Below are positions 37,391-49,363 of a DNA stretch of 64,000 bases, one piece after another. Position 1 is the first letter of the stretch, and each line of letters opens with the position of its first letter. Under the pieces are notes generated by a model. That model saw only the letters and a program-made list of their open reading frames with translations. It was not told the origin of the DNA and did no database searches. Made by a program: the position numbers and the translations under genes. The DNA lies in the NCBI GenBank assembly GCA_964036665.1, contig OZ038528.1, forward strand, positions 9,120,501 through 9,184,500, given 5' to 3'. Source of the stretch: Gordius sp. MW1. Its lineage: Eukaryota; Nematomorpha; Gordioida; Gordea; Gordiidae.

Positions 37391-39789
37391 ACGTGAGTGC
37401 TTAATTTTTGAAAATGGCTCTATGCGATCATGATTTCAAAGTAATAGTTTTTAGATTCTGATAAATTTTTACTTTTTATCATCGAAACCACGTCTAACTT
37501 TTATCAGATGCATACGGTTGAAAGAAAAATATGTGAAAAATTTTGAGGTAAAAATATTATTTTTTTCGATCTATGTGAAAGAGCATGAAAAAATATATAT
37601 AAGTAAGCCAATTTGAGAATCCTATTATGCTCGATTTACTTCCGAAAAGAGGTTTTAAGCTGCGAGAACTATCATTTTGACAAAAGACAACGTTTTATTG
37701 TTGCGATTAGTTTGTTGTATCGCAACGTAAGTGCTTAATTTTTGAAAATGGCTCTATGCGATCATGATTTCAAAGTAATAGTTTTCAGATTCTGATAAAT
37801 TTTTACTTGGGATCATAGAAACCACGTCTGAAAACGACAACTTTCATCGGATGCATACGGTTGAAAGAAAAATATGTGAAAAATTTTGAGGTAAAAATAT
37901 TTATTTTTTTCGATTCTATATGAAAGAGCATGAAAAAATATATATAAGTAAGCCAATTTGAGAATCCTATTATCCTCGATTTACCTCCGAAAAGAGGTTT
38001 TTAGCTGCGAGAACTATCATTTTGACAAAAGACAACGTTTTATTGTTGCGATTAGTTTGTTGTATCGCAACGTGAGTGCTTAATTTTTGAAAATGGCTCT
38101 ATGCGATCATGATTTCAAAGTAATAGTTTTTAGATTCTGATAAATTTTTACTTTTTATCATCGAAACCACGTCTGAAAACGACAACTTTCATCGGATGCA
38201 TACGATTGAAAAAAAATATGTAAAAAATTTTGAGGTAAAAATATTTATTTTTTTCGATCTATGTGAAAGAGCATGAAAAAATATATATAAGTAAGCCAAT
38301 TTGAGAATCCTATTATCCTCGATTTACTTCCGAAAAGAGGTTTAGCTGCGAGAACTATCATTTTGACAAAAGACAACGTTTTATTGTTGCGATTAATTTG
38401 TTGTATCGCAACGTGAGTGCTTAATTTTTGAAAATGGCTCTATGCGATCATGATTTTAAAGTAATAGTTTTTAGATTCTGATAAATTTTTACTTGGGATC
38501 ATAGAAACCACGTCTGAAAACGACAACTTTCATCGGATGAATACGGTTCAAAGAAAAATATGTGAAAAATTTTGTGGTAAAAATATTTATTTTTTTCGAT
38601 TCTATGTGAAAGAGCATGAAAAAATATATAAAAGTAAGCCAATTTGAGAATCCTATTATCCTCGATTTACTTCCGAAAAGGTTTTAAGCTGCCAGAACTA
38701 TTGATTTTGACAAAAGACAACGTTTTTTTTTTGCGATTAGTTTGTTGTATCGCAACGTGAGTGCTTAATTTTTGAAAATGGCTCTATGCGATCATGATTT
38801 CAAAGTAATAGTTTTCAGATTCTGATAAATTTTTACTTGGGATCATAGAAACCACGTCTGAAAACGACAACTTTCATCGGATGCATACGGTTGAAAGAAA
38901 AATATGTGAAAAATTTTGAGGTAAAAATATTTATTTTTTTCGATTCTATGTGAAAGAGCATGAAAAAATATATATAAGTAAGCCAATTTGAGAATCCTAT
39001 TATCCTCGATTTACTTCCGAAAAGAGGTTTTAAGCTGCCAGAACTATCATTTTTACAAAAGACAACGTTTTATTGTTGCGATTAGTTTGTTGTATCGCAA
39101 CGTGAGTGCTTAATTTTTCAAAAATGCACTATGCGATCATGATTTTAAAGTAATAGTTTTCTGATTCTGATAAATTTTTACTTTTTATCATCAAAACCAC
39201 TTCTGAAAACGACAACTTTCATCGGATGCATACGGTTGAAAGAAAAACATGTGAAAAATTTTGAGGTAAAAATATTTATTTTTTTCGATTCTATGTGAAA
39301 GAGCATGAAAAAATATATATAAGTAAGCCAATTTGAGAATCCTATTATCCTCGATTTACCTCCGAAAAGAGGTTTTTAGCTGCGAGAACTATCATTTTGA
39401 CAAAAGACAACGTTTTATTGTTGCGATTAGTTTGTTGTATCGCAACGTGAGTGCTTAATTTTTGAAAATGGCTCTATGCGATCATGATTTCAAGGTAATA
39501 GTTTTTAGATTCTGATAAATTTTTACTTTTTATCATAGAAACCACGTCTGAAAACGACAACTTTCATCGGATGCATACGGTTGAAAGAAAAATATGTGAA
39601 AAATTTTGAGGTAAAAATATTTATTTTTTTCGATTCTATGTGAAAGAGCATGAAAAAATATATATAAGTAAGCCAATTTGAGAATCCTATTATCCTCGAT
39701 TTACTTCCGAAAAGAGGTTTTTAGCTGCGAGAACTATCATTTTGACAAAAGACAACGTTTTATTGTTGCGATTAGTTTGTTGTATCGCA
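37391..39789 (+). repeat. 7-monomer HOR unit, first copy (2,399 bp)
   Basis: Monomers start at 37391, 37725, 38070, 38411, 38755, 39100 and 39445. Marks in order: cgtctaacttttatc (334-bp monomer); acgtaagtgc with ctatatgaaag and tacctccg; catacgattgaaaaa with gaggtttagctg and gattaatttg; the G type with ccgaaaaggtttt and actattgatt; standard; caaaaatgcac with ccacttctg and aaaaacatgtg; then caaggtaatag with tatcatagaaacc. The first monomer recurs at 39790, fixing the length at 2,399 bp. Confidence 0.88.
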
Positions 39790-42519
39790 ACGTGAGTGCT
39801 TAATTTTTGAAAATGGCTCTATGCGATCATGATTTCAAAGTAATAGTTTTTAGATTCTGATAAATTTTTACTTTTTATCATCGAAACCACGTCTAACTTT
39901 TATCAGATGCATACGGTTGAAAGAAAAATATGTGAAAAATTTTGAGGTAAAAATATTATTTTTTTCGATCTATGTGAAAGAGCATGAAAAAATATATATA
40001 AGTAAGCCAATTTGAGAATCCTATTATGCTCGATTTACTTCCGAAAAGAGGTTTTAAGCTGCGAGAACTATCATTTTGACAAAAGACAACGTTTTATTGT
40101 TGCGATTAGTTTGTTGTATCGCAACGTAAGTGCTTAATTTTTGAAAATGGCTCTATGCGATCATGATTTCAAAGTAATAGTTTTCAGATTCTGATAAATT
40201 TTTACTTGGGATCATAGAAACCACGTCTGAAAACGACAACTTTCATCGGATGCATACGGTTGAAAGAAAAATATGTGAAAAATTTTGAGGTAAAAATATT
40301 TATTTTTTTCGATTCTATATGAAAGAGCATGAAAAAATATATATAAGTAAGCCAATTTGAGAATCCTATTATCCTCGATTTACCTCCGAAAAGAGGTTTT
40401 TAGCTGCGAGAACTATCATTTTGACAAAAGACAACGTTTTATTGTTGCGATTAGTTTGTTGTATCGCAACGTGAGTGCTTAATTTTTGAAAATGGCTCTA
40501 TGCGATCATGATTTCAAAGTAATAGTTTTTAGATTCTGATAAATTTTTACTTTTTATCATCGAAACCACGTCTGAAAACGACAACTTTCATCGGATGCAT
40601 ACGATTGAAAAAAAATATGTAAAAAATTTTGAGGTAAAAATATTTATTTTTTTCGATCTATGTGAAAGAGCATGAAAAAATATATATAAGTAAGCCAATT
40701 TGAGAATCCTATTATCCTCGATTTACTTACGAAAAGAGGTTTAGCTGCGAGAACTATCATTTTGACAAAAGACAACGTTTTATTGTTGCGATTAATTTGT
40801 TGTATCGCAACGTGAGTGCTTAATTTTTGAAAATGGCTCTATGCGATCATGATTTTAAAGTAATAGTTTTTAGATTCTGATAAATTTTTACTTGGGATCA
40901 TAGAAACCACGTCTGAAAACGACAACTTTCATCGGATGAATACGGTTCAAAGAAAAATATGTGAAAAATTTTGTGGTAAAAATATTTATTTTTTTCGATT
41001 CTATGTGAAAGAGCATGAAAAAATATATAAAAGTAAGCCAATTTGAGAATCCTATTATCCTCGATTTACTTCCGAAAAGGTTTTAAGCTGCCAGAACTAT
41101 TGATTTTGACAAAAGACAACGTTTTTTTTTTGCGATTAGTTTGTTGTATCGCAACGTGAGTGCTTAATTTTTGAAAATGGCTCTATGCGATCATGATTTC
41201 AAAGTAATAGTTTTCAGATTCTGATAAATTTTTACTTGGGATCATAGAAACCACGTCTGAAAACGACAACTTTCATCGGATGCATACGGTTGAAAGAAAA
41301 ATATGTGAAAAATTTTGAGGTAAAAATATTTATTTTTTTCGATTCTATGTGAAAGAGCATGAAAAAATATATATAAGTAAGCCAATTTGAGAATCCTATT
41401 ATCCTCGATTTACTTCCGAAAAGAGGTTTTAAGCTGCCAGAACTATCATTTTTACAAAAGACAACGTTTTATTGTTGCGATTAGTTTGTTGTATCGCAAC
41501 GTGAGTGCTTAATTTTTCAAAAATGCACTATGCGATCATGATTTTAAAGTAATAGTTTTCTGATTCTGATAAATTTTTACTTTTTATCATCAAAACCACT
41601 TCTGAAAACGACAACTTTCATCGGATGCATACGGTTGAAAGAAAAACATGTGAAAAATTTTGAGGTAAAAATATTTATTTTTTTCGATTCTATGTGAAAG
41701 AGCATGAAAAAATGTATATAAGTAAGCCAATTTGAGAATCCTATTATGCTCGATTTACTTCCGAAAAGAGGTTTTAAGCTGCGAGAACTATCATTTTGAC
41801 AAAAGACAACGTTTTATTGTTGCGATTAGTTTGTTGTATCGCAACGTAAGTGCATGGCTCTATGCGATCATGATTTCAAAGTAATAGTTTTCAGATTCTG
41901 ATAAATTTTTACTTGGGATCATAGAAACCACGTCTGAAAACGACAACTTTCATCGGATGCATACGGTTGAAAGAAAAATATGTGAAAAATTTTGAGGTAA
42001 AAATATTTATTTTTTTCGATTCTATATGAAAGAGCATGAAAAAATATATATAAGTAAGCCAATTTGAGAATCCTATTATCCTCGATTTACCTCCGAAAAG
42101 AGGTTTTTAGCTGCGAGAACTATCATTTTGACAAAAGACAACGTTTTATTGTTGCGATTAGTTTGTTGTATCGCAACGTGAGTGCTTAATTTTTGAAAAT
42201 GGCTCTATGCGATCATGATTTCAAGGTAATAGTTTTTAGATTCTGATAAATTTTTACTTTTTATCATCGAAACCACGTCTGAAAACGACAACTTTCATCG
42301 GATGCATACGATTGAAAAAAAAATATGTAAAAAGTTTTGAGGTAAAAATATTTATTTTTTTCGATCTATGTGAAAGAGCATGAAAAAATATATATAAGTA
42401 AGCCAATTTGAGAATCCTATTATCCTCGATTTACTTCCGAAAAGAGGTTTTTAGCTGCGAGAACTATCATTTTGACAAAAGACAACGTTTTATTGTTGCG
42501 ATTAGTTTGTTGTATCGCA
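39790..42519 (+). repeat. Expanded 8-monomer HOR unit, copy 1 (2,730 bp)
   Basis: Monomers start at 39790, 40124, 40469, 40810, 41154, 41499, 41844 and 42176. The first six follow the 7-monomer unit at 37391. The caaaaatgcac monomer then ends with aatgtatataag and attatgctcg, and an extra monomer follows (41844). The extra copy has the ctatatgaaag and tacctccg marks of the unit's second monomer plus a private 13-bp deletion (acgtaagtgcatggctc). The unit ends with the caaggtaatag monomer, here recombined with catacgattgaaaaa. Confidence 0.88.
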
Positions 42520-45249
42520 ACGTGAGTGCTTAATTTTTGAAAATGGCTCTATGCGATCATGATTTCAAAGTAATAGTTTTTAGATTCTGATAAATTTTTA
42601 CTTTTTATCATCGAAACCACGTCTAACTTTTATCAGATGCATACGGTTGAAAGAAAAATATGTGAAAAATTTTGAGGTAAAAATATTATTTTTTTCGATC
42701 TATGTGAAAGAGCATGAAAAAATATATATAAGTAAGCCAATTTGAGAATCCTATTATGCTCGATTTACTTCCGAAAAGAGGTTTTAAGCTGCGAGAACTA
42801 TCATTTTGACAAAAGACAACGTTTTATTGTTGCGATTAGTTTGTTGTATCGCAACGTAAGTGCTTAATTTTTGAAAATGGCTCTATGCGATCATGATTTC
42901 AAAGTAATAGTTTTCAGATTCTGATAAATTTTTACTTTTTATCATAGAAACCACGTCTGAAAACGACAACTTTCATCGGATGCATACGGTTGAAAGAAAA
43001 ATATGTGAAAAATTTTGAGGTAAAAATATTTATTTTTTTCGATTCTATATGAAAGAGCATGAAAAAATATATATAAGTAAGCCAATTTGAGAATCCTATT
43101 ATCCTCGATTTACTTCCGAAAAGAGGTTTTTAGCTGCGAGAACTATCATTTTGACAAAAGACAACGTTTTATTGTTGCGATTAGTTTGTTGTATCGCAAC
43201 GTGAGTGCTTAATTTTTGAAAATGGCTCTATGCGATCATGATTTCAAAGTAATAGTTTTTAGATTCTGATAAATTTTTACTTTTTATCATCGAAACCACG
43301 TCTGAAAACGACAACTTTCATCGGATGCATACGATTGAAAAAAAATATGTAAAAAATTTTGAGGTAAAAATATTTATTTTTTTCGATCTATGTGAAAGAG
43401 CATGAAAAAATATATATAAGTAAGCCAATTTGAGAATCCTATTATCCTCGATTTACTTCCGAAAAGAGGTTTAGCTGCGAGAACTATCATTTTGACAAAA
43501 GACAACGTTTTATTGTTGCGATTAATTTGTTGTATCGCAACGTGAGTGCTTAATTTTTGAAAATGGCTCTATGCGATCATGATTTTAAAGTAATAGTTTT
43601 TAGATTCTGATAAATTTTTACTTGGGATCATAGAAACCACGTCTGAAAACGACAACTTTCATCGGATGAATACGGTTCAAAGAAAAATATGTGAAAAATT
43701 TTGTGGTAAAAATATTTATTTTTTTCGATTCTATGTGAAAGAGCATGAAAAAATATATAAAAGTAAGCCAATTTGAGAATCCTATTATCCTCGATTTACT
43801 TCCGAAAAGGTTTTAAGCTGCCAGAACTATTGATTTTGACAAAAGACAACGTTTTTTTTTTGCGATTAGTTTGTTGTATCGCAACGTGAGTGCTTAATTT
43901 TTGAAAATGGCTCTATGCGATCATGATTTCAAAGTAATAGTTTTCAGATTCTGATAAATTTTTACTTGGGATCATAGAAACCACGTCTGAAAACGACAAC
44001 TTTCATCGGATGCATACGGTTGAAAGAAAAATATGTGAAAAATTTTGAGGTAAAAATATTTATTTTTTTCGATTCTATGTGAAAGAGCATGAAAAAATAT
44101 ATATAAGTAAGCCAATTTGAGAATCCTATTATCCTCGATTTACTTCCGAAAAGAGGTTTTAAGCTGCCAGAACTATCATTTTTACAAAAGACAACGTTTT
44201 ATTGTTGCGATTAGTTTGTTGTATCGCAACGTGAGTGCTTAATTTTTCAAAAATGCACTATGCGATCATGATTTTAAAGTAATAGTTTTCTGATTCTGAT
44301 AAATTTTTACTTTTTATCATCAAAACCACTTCTGAAAACGACAACTTTCATCGGATGCATACGGTTGAAAGAAAAACATGTGAAAAATTTTGAGGTAAAA
44401 ATATTTATTTTTTTCGATTCTATGTGAAAGAGCATGAAAAAATGTATATAAGTAAGCCAATTTGAGAATCCTATTATGCTCGATTTACTTCCGAAAAGAG
44501 GTTTTAAGCTGCGAGAACTATCATTTTGACAAAAGACAACGTTTTATTGTTGCGATTAGTTTGTTGTATCGCAACGTAAGTGCATGGCTCTATGCGATCA
44601 TGATTTCAAAGTAATAGTTTTCAGATTCTGATAAATTTTTACTTGGGATCATAGAAACCACGTCTGAAAACGACAACTTTCATCGGATGCATACGGTTGA
44701 AAGAAAAATATGTGAAAAATTTTGAGGTAAAAATATTTATTTTTTTCGATTCTATATGAAAGAGCATGAAAAAATATATATAAGTAAGCCAATTTGAGAA
44801 TCCTATTATCCTCGATTTACCTCCGAAAAGAGGTTTTTAGCTGCGAGAACTATCATTTTGACAAAAGACAACGTTTTATTGTTGCGATTAGTTTGTTGTA
44901 TCGCAACGTGAGTGCTTAATTTTTGAAAATGGCTCTATGCGATCATGATTTCAAGGTAATAGTTTTTAGATTCTGATAAATTTTTACTTTTTATCATCGA
45001 AACCACGTCTGAAAACGACAACTTTCATCGGATGCATACGATTGAAAAAAAAATATGTAAAAAATTTTGAGGTAAAAATATTTATTTTTTTCGATCTATG
45101 TGAAAGAGCATGAAAAAATATATATAAGTAAGCCAATTTGAGAATCCTATTATCCTCGATTTACTTCCGAAAAGAGGTTTTTAGCTGCGAGAACTATCAT
45201 TTTGACAAAAGACAACGTTTTATTGTTGCGATTAATTTGTTGTATCGCA
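42520..45249 (+). repeat. Expanded 8-monomer HOR unit, copy 2 (2,730 bp)
   Basis: Monomers start at 42520, 42854, 43199, 43540, 43884, 44229, 44574 and 44906. Every start is shifted exactly 2,730 bp from the previous unit, and the private 13-bp deletion monomer returns at 44574. Few differences were seen. Near 42931 this copy reads tttacttttt where the other has tttacttggg, and near 43111 it reads tacttccg against tacctccg. The first looks like a small conversion patch because the substituted block is a common alternative allele. Confidence 0.9.
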
Positions 45250-46628
45250 ACGTGAGTGCTTAATTTTTGAAAATGGCTCTATGCGATCATGATTTCAAAG
45301 TAATAGTTTTTAGATTCTGATAAATTTTTACTTGGGATCATAGAAACCACGTCTGAAAACGACAACTTTCATCGGATGAATACGGTTCAAAGAAAAATAT
45401 GTGAAAAATTTTGTGGTAAAAATATTTATTTTTTTCGATTCTATGTGAAAGAGCATGAAAAAATATATAAAAGTAAGCCAATTTGAGAATCCTATTATCC
45501 TCGATTTACTTCCGAAAAAAGGTTTTAAGCTGCCAGAACTATTCATTTTGACAAAAGACAACGTTTTATTTTTGCGATTAGTTTGTTGTATCGCAACGTG
45601 AGTGCTTAATTTTTGAAAATGGCTCTATGCGATCATGATTTCAAAGTAATAGTTTTCAGATTCTGATAAATTTTTACTTGGGATCATAGAAACCACGTCT
45701 GAAAACGACAACTTTCATCGGATGCATACGGTTGAAAGAAAAATATGTGAAAAATTTTGAGGTAAAAATATATATTTTTTTCGATTCTATGTGAAAGAGC
45801 ATGAAAAAATATATATAAGTAAGCCAATTTGAGAATCCTATTATCCTCGATATACTTCCGAAAAGAGGTTTTAAGCTGCCAGAACTATCATTTTTACAAA
45901 AGACAACGTTTTATTGTTGCGATTAGTTTGTTGTATCGCAACGTGAGTGCTTAATTTTTCAAAAATGCACTATGCGATCATGATTTTAAAGTAATAGTTT
46001 TCTGATTCTGATAAATTTTTACTTTTTATCATCAAAACCACGTCTGAAAACGACAACTTTCATCGGATGCATACGGTTGAAAGAAAAATATGTGAAAAAT
46101 TTTGAGTAAAAATATTTATTTTTTTCGATCTATGTGAAAGAGCATGAAAAAATATATATAAGTAAGCCAATTTGAGAATCCTATTATCCTCGATTTACTT
46201 CCGAAAAGAGGTTTTTAGCTGCGAGAACTATCATTTTGACAAAAGACAACGTTTTATTGTTGCGATTAGTTTGTTGTATCGCAACGTGAGTGCTTAATTT
46301 TTGGAAATGGCTCTATGCGATCATGATTTCAAAGTAATAGTTTTTAGATTCTGATAAATTTTTACTTGGGATCATAGAAACCACGTCTGAAAACGACAAC
46401 TTTCATCGGATGAATACGGTTCAAAGAAAAATATGTGAAAAATTTTGTGGTAAAAATATTTATTTTTTTCGATTCTATGTGAAAGAGCATGAAAAAATGT
46501 ATATAAGTAAGCCAATTTGAGAATCCTATTATGCTCGATTTACTTCCGAAAAGAGGTTTTAAGCTGCGAGAACTATCATTTTGACAAAAGACAAGGTTTT
46601 ATTGTTGCGATTAGTTTGTTGTATCGCA
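45250..46628 (+). repeat. G-S-C-G four-monomer block
   Basis: Monomers start at 45250, 45596, 45941 and 46284. The block repeats the order seen at 36011-37045 (standard with cgatatacttcc, caaaaatgcac with cgatctatg, then gatgaatacggttcaaag with ttgtgg) at an offset of about 9.59 kb, with a further G monomer in front (45250, close to 36700 at 8,550 bp). The stretch between these blocks is mostly the 7/8-monomer HOR. The last monomer ends with aatgtatataag and attatgctcg, like monomers in that HOR. Confidence 0.75.
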
Positions 46629-49363
46629 ACGTGAGTGCTTAATTTTTGAAAACTGTCTATGCGATTATGATTTCAAAGTAATAGTTTTTAGATTCTGATA
46701 AATTTTTACTTTTTATCATGGATACTACGTTTGAAAACGACAACTTGGATGAATACGGTTGAAAGAAAAATATGTGAAAAATTTTGAGGTAAAAATATTT
46801 ATTTTTTTCGATTCTATGTGAAAGAGCATAAAAAAATATATAAAAGTAAGCCAATTTGAGAATCCTATTATCCTCGATTTACTTCCGAAAAGAGGTTTTA
46901 AGCTGCGAGAACTATCATTTTGACAAAAGACAAGGTTTTATTGTTGCGATTAGTTTGTTGTATCGCAACGTGAGTGCTTAATTTTTGAAAACTGCTCTAT
47001 GCGATTATGATTTCAAAGTAATAGTTTTTAGATTCTGATAAATTTTTACTTTTTATCATGGATACTACGTTTGAAAACGACAACTTGGATGAATACGGTT
47101 GAATGAAAAATATGTGAAAAATTTTGAGGTAAAAATATTTATTTTTTTCGATTCTATGTGAAAGAGCATAAAAAAATATATAAAAGTAAGCCAATTTGAG
47201 AATCCTATTTCCTCGATTTACTTCCGAAAAGAGGTTTTATGCTGCCAGAACTATCATTTTGACAAAAGACAACGTTTTATTGTTGCGATTAGTTTGTTGT
47301 ATCGCAACGTGAGTGCTTAATTTTTTAAAAATGCTCTATGCGATTATGATTTCAAAGTAATAGTTTTTAGATTCTGATAAATTTTTACTTTGGATAATAG
47401 AAACCACGTCTGAAAACGACAACTTTCATAGGATGAATACGTTTGAAAGAAAAATATGTGAAAAATTTTGAGGTAAAAATATTTGTTTTTTTCGATTCTA
47501 TGTGAAAGAGCATGAAAAAATATATAAAAGTAAGCCAATTTGAGAATCCTTTTATCCTCGATTGACTTCCGAAAAGAGGTTTTAAGCTGCGAGAACTATC
47601 ATTTTGACAAAAGACAACGTTTTATTGTTGCGATTAGTTTGTTGTATCGCAACGTGAGTGCTTAATTTTTGAAAACTGCTCTATGCGATTATGATTTCAA
47701 AGTAATAGTTTTTAGATTCTGATAAATTTTTACTTTTTATCATGGATACTACGTTTGAAAACGACAACTTGGATGAATACGGTTGAAAGAAAAATATGTG
47801 AAAAATTTTGAGGTAAAAATATTTATTTTTTTCGATTCTATGTGAAAGAGCATAAAAAAATATATAAAAGTAAGCCAATTTGAGAATCCTATTATCCTCG
47901 ATTTACTTCCGAAAAGAGGTTTTTAGCTGCGAGAACTATCATTTTGACAAAAGACAACGTTTTATTGTTGCGATTAGTTTGTTGTATCGCAACGTGAGTG
48001 CTTAATTTTTCAAAAATGCACTATGCGATCATGATTTTAAAGTAATAGTTTTCTGATTCTGATAAATTTTTACTTTTTATCATCAAAACCACGTCTGAAA
48101 ACGACAACTTTCATCGGATGCATACGGTTGAAAGAAAAATATGTGAAAAATTTTGAGTAAAAATATTTATTTTTTTCGATCTATGTGAAAGAGCATGAAA
48201 AAATATATATAAGTAAGCCAATTTGAGAATCCTATTATCCTCGATTTACTTCCGAAAAGAGGTTTTTAGCTACGAGAACTATCATTTTGACAAAAGACAA
48301 CGTTTTATTGTTGCGATTAGTTTGTTGTATCGCAAAGTGAGTGCTTAATTTTTGAAAATGGCTCTATGCGATCATGATTTCAAAGTAATAGTTTTTAGAT
48401 TCTGATAAATTTTTACTTTTTATCATCGAAACCACGTCTGAAAACGACAACTTTCATCTGATGCATACGGTTGAAAGAAAAATATGTGAAAAATTTTGAG
48501 GTAAAAATATTTGTTTTTTTCGATCTATGTGAAAGAGCATGAAAAAATATATATAAGTAAGCCAATTTGAGAATCCTATTATCCTCGATTTACTTCCGAA
48601 AAGAGGTTTTTAGCTGCGAGAACTATCATTTTGACAAAAGACAACGTTTTATTGTTGCGATTAGTTTGTTGTATCGCAACGTGAGTGCTTAATTTTTGAA
48701 AATGGCTCTATGCGATCATGATTTCAAAGTAATAGTTTTTAGATTCTGATAAATTTTTACTTGGGATCATAGAAACCACGTCTGAAAACGACAACTTTCA
48801 TCGGATGAATACTGTTCAAAGAAAAATATGTGAAAAATTTTGTGGTAAAAATATTTATTTTTTTCGATTCTATGTGAAAGAGCATGAAAAAATGTATATA
48901 AGTAAGCCAATTTGAGAATCCTATTATGCTCGATTTACTTCCGAAAAGAGGTTTTAAGCTGCCAGAACTATCACTTTGACAAAAGACAACGTTTTATTGT
49001 TGCGATTAGTTTGTTGTATCGCAACGTGAGTGCTTAATTTTTGAAAACTGCTCTATGCGATTATGATTTCAAAGTAATAGTTTTTAGATTCTGATTAATT
49101 TTTACGTTTTATCATGGATACTACGTTTGAAAACGACAACTTGGATGAATACGGTTGAAAGAAAAATATGTGAAAAATTTTGAGGTAAAAAAATTTATTT
49201 TTTTTGATTCTATGTGAAAGAGCATAAAAAAATATATATAAGTAAGCCAATTTGAGAATCCTATTATCCTCTATTTACTTCCGAAAAGAGGTTTTTAGCT
49301 ACTAGAACTATCACTTTGACAAAAGGCAACGTTTTATTGTTGCGATTAGTTTGTTGTATCGCA
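46629..49363 (+). repeat. Local cluster of ~340-bp deletion monomers
   Basis: Monomers start at 46629, 46968, 47307, 47652, 47992, 48335, 48679 and 49024. Those at 46629, 46968, 47652 and 49024 share a private form: gaaaactg start box, atcatggatactacgtttg, and caacttggatgaatacgg with loss of the usual ttcatc. They are 339-340 bp. The pair 46629/46968 is nearly identical at an offset of 339-340 bp. I saw this caacttggatgaat form nowhere else, so it was amplified locally. Confidence 0.8.
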
